NCBI RefSeq assembly: GCF_000820225.1 | Contig: NZ_CDDK01000043.1 | Coordinates: forward strand, 124,001 to 188,000 | Reading direction: 5' to 3' | Length of the DNA stretch: 64,000 bases | From: Aeromonas veronii bv. veronii | GTDB taxonomy: Bacteria; Pseudomonadota; Gammaproteobacteria; Enterobacterales; Aeromonadaceae | Shown: positions 19,591-28,759 of the stretch, piece after piece | How the letters are laid out: each line of letters begins with the position of its first letter | Numbering within the stretch: the first letter of the stretch is position 1 | Made by a program: the position numbers and the translations under genes | The notes under the pieces: model-generated | What the model saw: only the letters and a program-made list of their open reading frames with translations | Told to the model about the DNA's origin: nothing | The model's database searches: none

Positions 19591-20754
19591 ATGATCCGTA
19601 TAATCATTCTGGTCGCCGTGATGGTCGCAGGGCTGATCTTTGGCCCGCAAGCCTCCGGCAACAAGGGCTATGTGCTGATTGCCCTTGGCAATTACACCAT
19701 CGAATCTTCCGTCACCAGCGCGGTGATCCTGGCCGTGCTGTTCTACGGCGCCCTGCTGATCGTCGAGTGGCTGCTGGGACGGGTATTCGGCCTGCGCCGC
19801 AAGACCCTCGGCTGGTACGGCTCGCGCCGCCGCCGCAAGGCCAATCAACAGACCGTCGCCGCCACCCTGGCAATGGCCGAAGGGCACTACAGTCAGGCTG
19901 AAAAGCTGATGATCAAGGGGGCCAGCAACAGCGACACCCCGCTGCTCAACTACCTGAGCGCCGCCAAGGCGGCACAGGCCCGTGGTGACGACGCCCGCCG
20001 GGATCAATACCTGCAAAAAGCGCAGGAGGAGAATCCCAAAGCCGAGCTGGCGCTCACCCTGACCCAGACCCAGTTGCAGATCGAGCAGGGCCAGTACGAT
20101 ACCGCGCTGGCGATGCTGGAGTCGGTCTACGCCCTCAACCCGCGCCACCCCATGGTGCTGGATCAGCTGCGTCAGGTACATCTGGCCCGTCAGGACTGGA
20201 GCGCCCTGTGCGACCTGATCCCGGCGCTGCACAAAGTGGGCAAGCTGACCCCGAAACAGGAAGAAGATCTGCTGCAACAGGCTTGGTGTGGTCGTCTGCA
20301 ACAGGCTGCCGGCAGCCTCGAGACCCTCAAGGCGGTATGGCAGGATCTGCCGCGCAAGCTGCGCCTTGAGCCAGAACTACTGGCCTGCTACGGCGATCTG
20401 CTGCGCCAGCTGGGTGCTGACAGCGAGGCTGCCACCCTGTGGCAGGAGGCGCTGCGCAAACAGCCGATGCCCCAGTTGCTGGCTCGTCTGCCCAAGCTGA
20501 AACTCGACAGCTACCAGCCGCTGCTGGCGCTGCTGCAAAAACAGCAGGGGCAACCGGATGTGGACACCGCACTGGCCCAGCTCTATCTGCTGGCAGGTCA
20601 GCTGGACGATGCCCAGAAGCTGCTGGAGCAGGAGGTGGAGCGGGCGCCGAGCGCCGCCGCCTATCACGCTCTCGGCCAGCTGATGGACAAACGCCGCCTC
20701 ACCAACAAGGCCAACGAGTACTATCGTCAGGCACTGGAACTGGCAGGGATCTGA
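19591..20754 (+). CDS. hemY: HemY, TPR-containing inner-membrane protein of the hem operon
   Basis: A 387-residue protein with two N-terminal membrane segments (about 1-20 and 40-62), the HemY_N motif RRRRKANQQTVAATLAMAEG, and a TPR-rich C-terminal half (AKQ..., ALAMLESVYALNPRHPMVL, AAYHALGQLMDKRRL). It is not the Bacillus HemY oxidase; the proteobacterial protein is of uncertain function. Ten bases after hemX; ends before a strong terminator. Confidence 0.93.
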   Translation: MIRIIILVAVMVAGLIFGPQASGNKGYVLIALGNYTIESSVTSAVILAVLFYGALLIVEWLLGRVFGLRRKTLGWYGSRRRRKANQQTVAATLAMAEGHYSQAEKLMIKGASNSDTPLLNYLSAAKAAQARGDDARRDQYLQKAQEENPKAELALTLTQTQLQIEQGQYDTALAMLESVYALNPRHPMVLDQLRQVHLARQDWSALCDLIPALHKVGKLTPKQEEDLLQQAWCGRLQQAAGSLETLKAVWQDLPRKLRLEPELLACYGDLLRQLGADSEAATLWQEALRKQPMPQLLARLPKLKLDSYQPLLALLQKQQGQPDVDTALAQLYLLAGQLDDAQKLLEQEVERAPSAAAYHALGQLMDKRRLTNKANEYYRQALELAGI

Positions 20755-20774
20755 TCCCCGGCAAACAGAAACGC

Positions 20775-20805
20775 GAGAGGCCGCATTATGCGGCCTCTTT
20801 TTTTA
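20775..20805 (+). terminator. Terminator after hemCDXY
   Basis: Stem AGAGGCCGCA/TGCGGCCTCT with a short TTA loop, then T8. It closes the heme operon before the convergent YkgJ-like gene. Confidence 0.92.
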
Positions 20806-20824
20806 TCTCTTCGCCCTGCCCTCG

Positions 20825-21076
20825 TCAGGTGGTGAGCCGCTCCAGCTCGCCGATCAGCCAGATGGCCTCGGCACGGTGGCTGCCGCACACATCCATCATG
20901 GGGCGAAAACCGCCGCACACCGCCGGCCGCTCCGGTTGACCGAAGATCTTGCAGCCAAGGGCGCTATCGAGCTGGATACAGGGGACGCCAGCCGGTTTGC
21001 CATCTGGCATACCGGGAATGGCACTGCTGATACTGGGGGCGATGCAACAGGCAGCGCAGCCGCTACGACACTCCAT
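20825..21076 (-). CDS. YkgJ-type cysteine-cluster protein
   Basis: An 83-residue protein with the CxxxCxxC pattern [11 protein letters not shown] and further cysteines in [20 protein letters not shown] and DVCGS, as in the UPF0153/YkgJ zinc-or-iron-chelating family. Function unknown. Start chosen at 21076 because AAAGGAG lies six bases before it; the frame stays open further upstream (to 21145) without support. Confidence 0.85.
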   Translation of the reverse strand: MECRSGCAACCIAPSISSAIPGMPDGKPAGVPCIQLDSALGCKIFGQPERPAVCGGFRPMMDVCGSHRAEAIWLIGELERLTT

Positions 21077-21148
21077 AGACTCCACTCCTTTGGGATGGTC
21101 TGAGCCACCATAGCCGAAGCGGCGGCACAAACGTAGCTGGCACACAAC

Positions 21149-21181
21149 AAAAAGCCCGACCGCACGGGCGATCGGGCTTCA
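21149..21181 (-). terminator. Terminator after glpX
   Basis: In the minus-strand transcript, GAAGCCCGAT pairs with GTCGGGCTTTTT around a GC-rich inner arm, followed by a T5 tract. It ends the glpX transcript. Confidence 0.75.
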
Positions 21182-21210
21182 GACAACACAGCCGGTTCAG
21201 CGAGCCATCA

Positions 21211-22221
21211 TCACAGGATGATATCGCGTACCACGCTGTCTTTGCGTTCAAGGTAATGGATCGACTTGATACGGCGAATGGTGCGCGACTTGCCACGGAT
21301 CAACAGAGTCTCGGTGGTCGCCATCACGCCATCGCTGGTGATGCCATCCAGCAGATCACCCTTGGTGATGCCGGTGGCGGAGAAGATGACGTTGTCATTC
21401 TTCGCCATGTCTTCCAGCTTGAGCACCTTGTTGACATCGATGCCCAGCGCTTCGCAGCGGGCAATTTCCTGCTCGCCCAGCGCACGCACTTCCGGGCTGT
21501 CGCCCTTGACGCGGTGACGCGGCACCAAACGGGCCTGCATGTCACCATCCAGCGCGCGGATCACCGCCGCGGAGATCACCCCTTCCGGTGCGCCGCCGAT
21601 GCCATACAGCATGTCGACTTCGCTGTCCGGCAGACAGGTGAGGATGGAGGCGGCAACGTCACCATCAGGAATGGCGAACACCCGCACGCCCAGACCCTGC
21701 ATCTCCTTGATTGCCTTGTCATGACGCGGCTTGGCCAGGGTAATGACGGTCAGACGGGAGAGCGGCTTGCCCAGCGCCTTGGCCACGGACTTCAGGTTCA
21801 GCTCGAGAGCCTGATCCAGGTCGATGGCGCCTTTGGCCTTGGGCCCGACGATCAGCTTTTCCATGTACATGTCGGGCGCTTTCAGGAAAGAACCCTTGTC
21901 GCCCACCGCCAGCACGGCCAGCGCGTTGGCCTGACCCATGGCGGTCATGCGGGTACCCTCGATGGGATCGACCGCGATATCCACCGCGTCGCCGTGTCCG
22001 GTACCAACCTTCTCGCCGATATAGAGCATCGGCGCTTCATCAATTTCACCTTCGCCGATCACAATCTCACCATCGATCTCGATCTGGTTGAGAATGTGGC
22101 GCATGGCCGCTACGGCCGCCCCATCAGCGATATTCTTGTCACCACGTCCGAGCCACTTGTAGCCAGCCAGTGCAGCCGCTTCCGTCACTCGGGAAAACTC
22201 GATTGCCAGTTCACGTCTCAT
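21211..22221 (-). CDS. glpX: GlpX, class II fructose-1,6-bisphosphatase
   Basis: A 336-residue Mn2+-dependent gluconeogenic phosphatase. Class II signatures are seen: GRGDKNIADGAAVAAMR, GEGEIDEAPMLYIGE (metal-binding acidic residues), VDPIEGTRMTA and MLYGIGGAPEGVISAA. In E. coli it sits in glpFKX; here it stands alone, divergent from a porin gene, so its regulation is probably separate from glycerol use. Confidence 0.96.
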   Translation of the reverse strand: MRRELAIEFSRVTEAAALAGYKWLGRGDKNIADGAAVAAMRHILNQIEIDGEIVIGEGEIDEAPMLYIGEKVGTGHGDAVDIAVDPIEGTRMTAMGQANALAVLAVGDKGSFLKAPDMYMEKLIVGPKAKGAIDLDQALELNLKSVAKALGKPLSRLTVITLAKPRHDKAIKEMQGLGVRVFAIPDGDVAASILTCLPDSEVDMLYGIGGAPEGVISAAVIRALDGDMQARLVPRHRVKGDSPEVRALGEQEIARCEALGIDVNKVLKLEDMAKNDNVIFSATGITKGDLLDGITSDGVMATTETLLIRGKSRTIRRIKSIHYLERKDSVVRDIIL

Positions 22222-22362
22222 CGCATATCCAACCTATGGAGCTCGAAAACGGGCGGCATTCTACCACAAGGGCAAACCTTTGCGCACAAAAGTAGCCGCT
22301 GCGAGCAAGAATGTAGCCAATTCATCCAATTGCAACCCAATTGCCATCGACTCTTCATCCAA

Positions 22363-22380
22363 CTGTCACCCCGCTGTCAT
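22363..22380 (+). promoter_or_regulatory. Pho box of the porin gene
   Basis: CTGTCAC-CCCG-CTGTCAT: two 7-base direct repeats separated by 4 bases, matching the PhoB box unit CTGTCAT (6/7 and 7/7). Ten bases downstream lies TAGCAT (22391-22396), the spacing known between a Pho box and the -10. No -35 hexamer is needed in this promoter class. Confidence 0.8.
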
Positions 22381-22442
22381 CCCTGCTGCCTAGCATGACC
22401 CCGTTTTCAAAACAAAAGCTTGCAACACCACAAGGGATTAAG

Positions 22443-23522
22443 ATGAAAAAGCTGACTGTAGTGGCACTGGCTCTCACCGCAGCCTTCCAGGCTCAAGCCG
22501 TTGAAGTGTACAAAAATGACACCTCCATGCTGGATCTCTATGGCCGTATCTACGCTGGCCAATTCTTCGGCGACAAGAAAGAAAACGTCGATACTGCCAA
22601 TCCGAATGGCACCAAGGATTACAGCGCCAAGCAAGGGGCAAACCAGTTTGTCCGCTTCGGTGCCAAGGCCGAGACCCAGATCCAGAGCGGTCTGAAGGCG
22701 CTGGCCCAGTACGAAGTGCAGATGTACATCAACGACAGCGAAAAGACCTTGGGTAAAGATGGAAGCACAGACAACCTGCGCACCCGTCTGGCCTTTGCCG
22801 GTGTCGGCGCTGACTGGGGCACCGTGACTTTCGGTCGCCAGAAAGGGGCCCCGGGCTTCCTGGCCGACTGGACTGATGTTTCCCTCTCCGACGGCTACGG
22901 CAACGAAGCGCTGGGCGCCAAGACTGACACCTTCGCCACCAACCGCGCTGGTTCCGTGTTGAAGTATTCCGGCCTGTTCAATGGCTTCCAGTTTGATGCC
23001 AGCTACAAATTTGATGGCGGCCAAGAAGAAGACAAGAGCAGCAACAAGACCTCCGCAGCTGACCCAGCCTATGGTGCAGCCGTGGCTTACACCTTCCCGT
23101 TCAATCTGTCTTTGGGTACCGCCTACAACGTTGGCCAACGTCAGGAAAAGAATACCGAAGACGCCAAACTGTGGCTGATCTCTGCCAAGTTCGACAACAA
23201 GGCGGCCTATGCGGCTCTGAGCTATGCCGATGGCTCTGACTTTGTCCAAAGTGGCACCGACCATACCGGCTGGGAAGCCGCGCTGGGCTACAACTTCGAA
23301 AACGGCTTCGGTCTGATGGCCCTGTGGAACAAACAGGAGCAGGAAGTCACTGGCGGCAAGAAAACCGATGCCATTGACTACTACACCCTGGGTGCCCAGT
23401 ACAAATTCAACAAGAACCTGCGGGTGATTGGCGAGTACCGCATCAACAATCTGGACAGCGTTGCCGGCAAAGCGACTGCCAACAAGGATGACTTCCAGCT
23501 GGCTGCCCGCTACGACTTCTAA
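22443..23522 (+). CDS. General porin, probably phosphate-regulated (PhoE/OmpC-like)
   Basis: A 359-residue outer-membrane trimeric porin. Signal peptide MKKLTVVALALTAAFQAQA is followed by mature VEVYKNDTSMLDLYGRIYAG. The C-terminal LAARYDF ends in Phe, the BAM recognition signal. Repeated aromatic beta strands fit a 16-strand barrel. The frame runs open from 22341, but the signal peptide and AAGGGATTAAG fix the start at 22443. The Pho box and -10 at 22363-22396 suggest PhoB activation, as for phoE. Divergent from glpX. Confidence 0.93.
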   Translation: MKKLTVVALALTAAFQAQAVEVYKNDTSMLDLYGRIYAGQFFGDKKENVDTANPNGTKDYSAKQGANQFVRFGAKAETQIQSGLKALAQYEVQMYINDSEKTLGKDGSTDNLRTRLAFAGVGADWGTVTFGRQKGAPGFLADWTDVSLSDGYGNEALGAKTDTFATNRAGSVLKYSGLFNGFQFDASYKFDGGQEEDKSSNKTSAADPAYGAAVAYTFPFNLSLGTAYNVGQRQEKNTEDAKLWLISAKFDNKAAYAALSYADGSDFVQSGTDHTGWEAALGYNFENGFGLMALWNKQEQEVTGGKKTDAIDYYTLGAQYKFNKNLRVIGEYRINNLDSVAGKATANKDDFQLAARYDF

Positions 23523-23542
23523 TCGAGGTTTTGCGGATCCCC

Positions 23543-23573
23543 AAAGCGCGATGGCTTGCCATCGCGCTTTTTG
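23543..23573 (+). terminator. Terminator after the porin gene
   Basis: Twelve-base stem AAAGCGCGATGG/CCATCGCGCTTT with a four-base loop and T5. Confidence 0.92.
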
Positions 23574-23642
23574 CTGGGCGTCGCTCACGACCGGAGAAAG
23601 TGGCCTAGGCTCAACAGTAGATGTATCGCCGGAGAGATGATC

Positions 23643-24563
23643 ATGGTCAGGCTGCTTTTCGTCCTGCTGTTGCTGCTGGCTCTTCCCGCTCACGCCCTCT
23701 CTATCGCCATGGTGCTGTGGCGCGGTGAAACCGCAGCCGAAGCGGGCTTTCGGGCAGAGCTGACCCGCCTTGGCTATCAGGCCACCATCACCACCTATAA
23801 CGCCGATCAGGATCGTACGGCGCTGGCAACCATGCTGCGCCAGCAGATGCTGCCGAAACTGGCCGAATACGACTACATCTACACCTTTGGCACCACCGCC
23901 ACCACCATGACCAAGAGTCTGGTGGCCAACCGCAAACCTCTGATTTTCAATGTGGTCTCCGATCCGGTCGGGGCAGACATTCTCTCGGAAGACAAAACCC
24001 AGAACAGCATGGTAGCCGGGGTAAGCAACATGGTGCCGATGGCACTGCAACTGGCCAACGCCAGCGAGCATCTGGCCACCGGAAAACGGCTGCTGCTACC
24101 CTTCAACCCCCGTGAGCAGAACACCCTGCTGGTGGCCGATATGCTGCTCAATGAAGCGAAACGCTATCAGTGGCAGATGGTCACCTGGCGAATGGCCCCT
24201 GACCCACGGCGGCTGGACAACGAACTGAAGCGGCTGCAACAGGATGCCAAAAACGACATCGTCTTTCTGGCCGCAGACAGCTATCTGCTCTCCATCGCCC
24301 CCCGTTTGCTGAATGCACTCAACGCAGCTGCCATCCCTACCATCTGCAGTGCCGAGCTGTTCGTCGAACACGGCTGCAGCGTTGGCACCATCAGCAGCTA
24401 CGAAGCGCTGGGCAAGATGGCCGCCGGGATCATCCATCGCCATCAGCAGGGAACCGAGCTGCAAGATATACCGCTGCAGACCGATCCCCATCCCAAACTG
24501 GTACTGGGGCAACTGGGTAACGCCATCACGCAGGAGTCGACCCCCGAAAAGCCGAAGCCTTGA
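23643..24563 (+). CDS. ABC_sub_bind periplasmic solute-binding protein without ABC partners
   Basis: A 306-residue protein with a signal peptide (MVRLLFVLLLLLALPAHA) and a type I periplasmic-binding fold of the ABC_sub_bind (PF04392-like) family: YDYIYTFGTTATTMTKSL, NVVSDPVGADIL, VGTISSYEALGKMAAG. Such proteins often partner a permease and ATPase for tryptophan or other ligands, but none is adjacent. GGAGAG lies six bases before ATG 23643; the ATG at 23637 touches it and is less likely. Confidence 0.8.
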   Translation: MVRLLFVLLLLLALPAHALSIAMVLWRGETAAEAGFRAELTRLGYQATITTYNADQDRTALATMLRQQMLPKLAEYDYIYTFGTTATTMTKSLVANRKPLIFNVVSDPVGADILSEDKTQNSMVAGVSNMVPMALQLANASEHLATGKRLLLPFNPREQNTLLVADMLLNEAKRYQWQMVTWRMAPDPRRLDNELKRLQQDAKNDIVFLAADSYLLSIAPRLLNALNAAAIPTICSAELFVEHGCSVGTISSYEALGKMAAGIIHRHQQGTELQDIPLQTDPHPKLVLGQLGNAITQESTPEKPKP

Positions 24564-24632
24564 TAAAGATCTCGGCCAATCAGGCTCCGGGCGGGTATGC
24601 TGTTGACCCCCATCTCCCGAGAGCCCTTTCCC

Positions 24633-25475
24633 ATGAGCACCACCGTCTTTTTTGCCGTCCTGCTGGCCGCCCTGCTTCACGCCAGCTGGAATGCGCTGGT
24701 CAAGATTGGCGAAGAGCGGCTGGTGGGCGTGTCACTGGTGGCGATCTTCTCAGGACTTATCGCCGCCGTGGCGCTGCTGCCCATGGGGCTTCCCTCTGCT
24801 GCCGAGCTGCCCTGGCTCGGCCTCTCAGTCCTGCTCCATATCGGTTACTGCCTGTTTCTCAGCCATGCCTACAATCAGGGCGATTTTGGCCAGATCTATC
24901 CGCTGGCCCGTGGCAGTGCCCCGCTGCTTGCCATGGTGTTAAGTGCCCTGCTGCTGGGGGACTACCCAGGTTACGGCGGCATCATCGGCGCCTGCGTGCT
25001 GATCATGGGGGTCTTGCTGATGGCCTGGCGAGGCGGGCAGCAGCGCCTTGACAGCAAAGCGGTTCGGGCGGCACTGATCACGGCCATGTTCACGGCGACC
25101 TATACCCTCTCGGATGGGGCCGGCGCCCGCGCAGGGGGTGAACCGGTACGCTACACCCTCTGGCTCTTTACCTGTACCGGGCTGGCGATGCTGCTGGTGT
25201 TGCTCGTCCACCAAAAGCGCAACGCATGGCGCCAGATCCGCCAATATGCACTGGTTGGCGCAACCGGAGGTGCCATGTCACTACTCGCCTACGGGATTGT
25301 TATCTGGGCCATGACCCAAGCCCCCATTGGCGTGGTCGCGGCTCTGCGCGAAAGCAGTGTGCTGTTTGCCATGCTGCTCTCGGTCTGGCTGCTGAAAGAG
25401 CCGCTCGGGCGCATGCGGCTGACGGCGGCGGCCATTATCACTGGCGGCGTGCTGCTGACCCGGCTGGGAGGATAA
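24633..25475 (+). CDS. DMT-superfamily (EamA) transporter
   Basis: A 280-residue inner-membrane protein with ten predicted membrane segments and two EamA repeats: first with LLHASWNALVKIGEE and YPLARGSAPLLAMVLSALLLGD, second with GIVIWAMTQAPIGVVAALRESSVLFAMLLSVWLLKEPLG. Family members export metabolites or drugs; the substrate is not deducible. Start set at MSTTVFF because family proteins begin with the first membrane helix there. Confidence 0.88.
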   Translation: MSTTVFFAVLLAALLHASWNALVKIGEERLVGVSLVAIFSGLIAAVALLPMGLPSAAELPWLGLSVLLHIGYCLFLSHAYNQGDFGQIYPLARGSAPLLAMVLSALLLGDYPGYGGIIGACVLIMGVLLMAWRGGQQRLDSKAVRAALITAMFTATYTLSDGAGARAGGEPVRYTLWLFTCTGLAMLLVLLVHQKRNAWRQIRQYALVGATGGAMSLLAYGIVIWAMTQAPIGVVAALRESSVLFAMLLSVWLLKEPLGRMRLTAAAIITGGVLLTRLGG

Positions 25476-25910
25476 ACGCTGTCGCCATTGGTGCGTATTT
25501 ATCAGGCAGGATGGCGTAATTCACTCCGCCAAATATACCGAATACCAATAATGGAAATAAGTGTCGGCCCGGGCGTAAATGTTTACATCCGCAACGTATC
25601 AATTAACTGGCAGGTCTGTTTATTTCAACCACAGCTTCATTCGGGAAACTTACCTGCCCAGCAGCATTAATGATAAAATCGTTCACAGTTAATTTTCGGC
25701 AACGCTGACCAATACCGCGCATGGCACAGACCATGCCGCTCCGCCCATACATTCATTGACCGCCTGACGGGTAAGCCAGCCCGGTCAGAGATGACCTGAT
25801 CGCGCCCGCCACAGCAGGATGGAATGGCGCTACCGCGTTATTAATGGGTCCGGTTTCGTCTGTTTAATTTTTGATTATTTTAAATCCAGCACCATCAGGG
25901 AGTTTTTAAT
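25476..25910 (+). other. Long structured leader before the YjeM-like permease
   Basis: A 435-base gene-free stretch. It contains hairpins GCATGG/CCATGC (25719-25736) and CTGACGGG/CCCGGTCAG (25764-25788), then an AT-rich run up to the ATG. This suggests a long 5' leader, but I could not match it to a known riboswitch class. Confidence 0.4.
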
Positions 25911-27377
25911 ATGTCGGCAAAAAAGCTGAAGTTGGGCGCCTTTATATTGATGATATTAACATCGGTATTTGGCGTCACTAATATCGGGATCGGTTTTTAC
26001 CGAATGGGATATGCCGCCATTCCGATGTTCGTGATCGGCGGTCTGTTTTTCTTCATCCCGTTCATTTTGATGATGATTGAGTTTGGTACCGGCTTTCGCA
26101 AAGAGGCGGGCGGTATCTTTACCTGGATGCGCCACTCGGTCTCGACCCGATTCGCCTTTATCGGTCTGACCATGTGGTTCGCCTCCTACGTCATCTGGAT
26201 GTTTGGCAAGGCGCTCTCTATGTGGGTGCCCCTCTCCTTCATGCTGTTTGGCCGCGACATCACCGTCATCCCGGTCACCCTGGGCACCGGCATCGACTTC
26301 GGCCCCTTTATTCTGGGCGTAGTCGCCATAGCGCTGGTTGCCACCGTCACCAAGCTCATCACCCTGGGTAGCGCCCGCTTCGCTAAAGTGGCGGCCATCG
26401 GCGGTCTCTCCGTGGTGGCACTCAACGTGTTGCTGCTGGTCGGTGGCGTCTTCACCTTCGCGGTGAGCGGCATGACTCTGCAGGAGCCCTTCACCCAGGC
26501 ATCGCTGACGGCGTCTCCCAATGCCGCGTTCAACGACATCATCCCCTTCCTCGGCTTTATGGTGTTCGCCATCTTCGCCTACGGCGGGGTCGAGGCGATG
26601 GCCGGGGTGGCTGACGAGCTGGAAGATCCCGAGCGCGACCTCAAGCGCGGCATCTTCCTCTCCGGCGCCTTCATCGTGCTCTGTTACATCATCGGCTTTC
26701 TGGCGGTCGGCTCCATCATGCGCTGGAGCGACTTCCCGGCCGAGGGGATCACCTCTCTCTCCGCCCTCTTCATCATCATGCTGGAGCTGGGGCGCCATCT
26801 CGGTGGCGAGTGGCTGGGACAGGTGTTCATGCGCTTTGCTGGCCTTGGCATGTTCCTGAGCTATCTGGGCGCCTTTATCGCCCTCTCATACGCGCCACTG
26901 CGCCAGTTCATCACCGGCACCCCGAGCTACTTCTGGCCGGAGCGTTTCCAGCGCGAGAACGAGAATGGCGTGCGCATTGAAGCCCTCAAGGTGCAAGCTT
27001 GGGTGGTCTGTCTGTTCATTGCCGCCAAGTCCATCTTTACCCTGATCAACCCGGAAGGGGCCGCCGCCCTCTATGAGCTGATCATCACCATGACCAACGT
27101 CGGCATGACCCTGCCCTACATGTTCCTCATCTACGCCTGGTATCGCTATCGCAACAACCCGGCGCTGGGCAAGGATCTGATCTTCTTCAAGAGCTCGAGC
27201 TCGGTGCTGCTGGCTACCATCATCAGCCTGATCCTGGTCGCCTTCGGCAACGTCTTTACCGTGGTGGCCCCCTTTATCTCCGGCGATATCTCCACCGGCG
27301 TCTGGACCATCATTGGCCCGCTGCTGTTCGTGGTGATCGCCATGCGCTTCAAGATCAAGCAGGAAGATGCCCACTAA
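25911..27377 (+). CDS. yjeM: YjeM-like APC-family amino acid permease
   Basis: A 488-residue inner-membrane protein with about twelve membrane segments, related to GadC/YjeM antiporters. It resembles recalled E. coli YjeM: LGAFILMILTSVFGVTNI, MGYAAIPMFVIGGLFFFIPF, RKEAGGIFTWMRHSVSTRFAFIGL, FAIFAYGGVEAMAGVADELEDPERDLKRG, YAPLRQFITGTPSYFWPE. Substrate unproven. Ribosome site AGGGAG six bases before the ATG. Stand-alone with its own terminator. Confidence 0.87.
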   Translation: MSAKKLKLGAFILMILTSVFGVTNIGIGFYRMGYAAIPMFVIGGLFFFIPFILMMIEFGTGFRKEAGGIFTWMRHSVSTRFAFIGLTMWFASYVIWMFGKALSMWVPLSFMLFGRDITVIPVTLGTGIDFGPFILGVVAIALVATVTKLITLGSARFAKVAAIGGLSVVALNVLLLVGGVFTFAVSGMTLQEPFTQASLTASPNAAFNDIIPFLGFMVFAIFAYGGVEAMAGVADELEDPERDLKRGIFLSGAFIVLCYIIGFLAVGSIMRWSDFPAEGITSLSALFIIMLELGRHLGGEWLGQVFMRFAGLGMFLSYLGAFIALSYAPLRQFITGTPSYFWPERFQRENENGVRIEALKVQAWVVCLFIAAKSIFTLINPEGAAALYELIITMTNVGMTLPYMFLIYAWYRYRNNPALGKDLIFFKSSSSVLLATIISLILVAFGNVFTVVAPFISGDISTGVWTIIGPLLFVVIAMRFKIKQEDAH

Positions 27378-27397
27378 ACGATAAGCAATGCTCCATG

Positions 27398-27430
27398 CCA
27401 ATCGGGACTGTTCTGGTCCCGATTTTTTTA
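27398..27430 (+). terminator. Terminator after the YjeM-like gene
   Basis: Stem ATCGGGA/TCCCGAT around a CTGTTCTGG loop, followed by T7. Confidence 0.88.
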
Positions 27431-27635
27431 GCGCCGGCTTCCGCTCACCATCACGGCCAGCCCATAGTTTGAACACAAAAAAGACTCTATAGAGACCATT
27501 TTTACGCTCTCCTCGCCGTCAGAGCGCGCTCAACGCCGTAAATTATCAATATCAAGGTGAGAATGATTGTGAAGCGCCAGTTCACGACATATAACTTAGC
27601 GAGATATCCCTGTATTTCGTCCGGTAGAGCTGATC

Positions 27636-28547
27636 ATGATGATGCGTTCCCTCCTTCCCCTGTTGCTTGGCGCAGTAATGTTGCCGGCCACTATGGACAG
27701 TGCCCATGCCAACCCCTTTTCCGCCAGCAGCAAGAGCAGCAGCGGCTTTCTCGAGCGACGGGATGTGCCCAACCTCAGCTCGGCTGCCTTCGTGGTGGCC
27801 AACCACAGAACCGGCGAGGTGATCTCCGAGCGCAACGGCAACCGGGTAATGCCCATCGCCTCCCTCACCAAGCTGATGACGGCGCTGGTGGTGCTGGATG
27901 CCAACCTGCGCCTCAACGAAATGCTCACGGTGACCAATGCCGACATCGACCGCATCAAGGGAACCGGCTCGCGCCTGGCCATAGGTTCCAGGCTCAGTCG
28001 CGCCGAAATGCTCCATATCGCCCTGATGTCCTCTGAAAACCGCGCCGCCTCGGCGCTGGCCCGCCACTATCCCGGCGGCCAGCGTGCCTTTGTCGAGGCG
28101 ATGAACGCCAAAGCCCGCATGCTGGGGATGTGGAATACCCGCTACGCCGACAGCACCGGGCTCAACCCGCGCAATGTTTCCACCGCGCAGGATCTCGCCA
28201 AACTCGCCGCCGCAGCTGCCTCCTATCCGCTGATCCGCCAGTACTCCACCGACGAGCAGAGTTATGTGCGCACCAACAAGCGTCAGCTGCACTACCTCAA
28301 CTCCAACCGGCTGATCCGCGAAGGGCAATGGGAGTTCACCCTCTCCAAGACCGGCTATATCCGCGAAGCGGGCCGCTGTCTGGTGCTGGGTACCAAGGTC
28401 AATCGTGAGCCGGTGATCATGGTGCTGCTCAATGCCGAAACCACCAACGATCGGGTCGCCGATGCCAAGCGGATCAAAACATGGCTGGAGAGCTCGGGCA
28501 GAACCACCCTGGCCGCCAACCAGAGCAGCATGCTGACTCACCAGTAA
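27636..28547 (+). CDS. pbpG: PbpG (PBP7), D-alanyl-D-alanine endopeptidase
   Basis: A 303-residue periplasmic low-molecular-weight penicillin-binding protein with a signal peptide ending near HANP (residue 26). Active-site motifs of the S11 family are SxxK (S76-L-T-K79), SxN (S133-E-N135) and KTG (238-240). PBP7 cleaves D-Ala-mDAP cross-links in peptidoglycan. Adjacent ATG codons at 27636/27639/27642 leave the exact start open by two residues. Confidence 0.93.
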   Translation: MMMRSLLPLLLGAVMLPATMDSAHANPFSASSKSSSGFLERRDVPNLSSAAFVVANHRTGEVISERNGNRVMPIASLTKLMTALVVLDANLRLNEMLTVTNADIDRIKGTGSRLAIGSRLSRAEMLHIALMSSENRAASALARHYPGGQRAFVEAMNAKARMLGMWNTRYADSTGLNPRNVSTAQDLAKLAAAAASYPLIRQYSTDEQSYVRTNKRQLHYLNSNRLIREGQWEFTLSKTGYIREAGRCLVLGTKVNREPVIMVLLNAETTNDRVADAKRIKTWLESSGRTTLAANQSSMLTHQ

Positions 28548-28564
28548 GCTCGAGATCCCCAACC

Positions 28565-28591
28565 AAGCGAGGCGCCCGCCTCGCTTTTTTT
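28565..28591 (+). terminator. Terminator after pbpG
   Basis: Stem AAGCGAGGCG/CGCCTCGCTT with a two-base loop and T7. Confidence 0.92.
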
Positions 28592-28630
28592 ATCTGCATG
28601 AGCGCGCCCAAAAAACGGGAGCCCGCTCCC

Positions 28631-28759
28631 GTTACAGGTAACACCTTCCACCATCCCGTTACAAAATGTAACTACTCAACAGCGTGATTCACACTAATAG
28701 AATCAATTGGTTGTAACCTGGCAGCGAGAATTTTAGCGTGCCATCACAACCCCTGTAAC
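28631..28759 (+). promoter_or_regulatory. Cluster of GTTAC/GTAAC inverted repeats before the acyltransferase gene
   Basis: Four related elements: GTTAC-AG-GTAAC (28631-28642), GTTACAAAATGTAAC (28658-28672), GGTTGTAACC (28709-28718) and a TGTAAC half (28754-28759). TGTAAC recurs at 28667, 28712 and 28754, 45 and 42 bases apart. This looks like operator sites for an unidentified regulator. Confidence 0.45.

Noticed and set aside
22352-22358. Third Pho-box unit (TCTTCAT)
   Set aside because: Only 4 of 7 bases match; two units suffice for a Pho box.
25700-25900. Lysine or guanidine riboswitch before the YjeM-like gene
   Set aside because: The conserved cores of these classes are not present; hairpins alone do not identify a class.
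28683-28696. CRP site before the acyltransferase gene (GTGATTCACA)
   Set aside because: Half-sites are spaced by one base or overlap instead of the six bases CRP needs.
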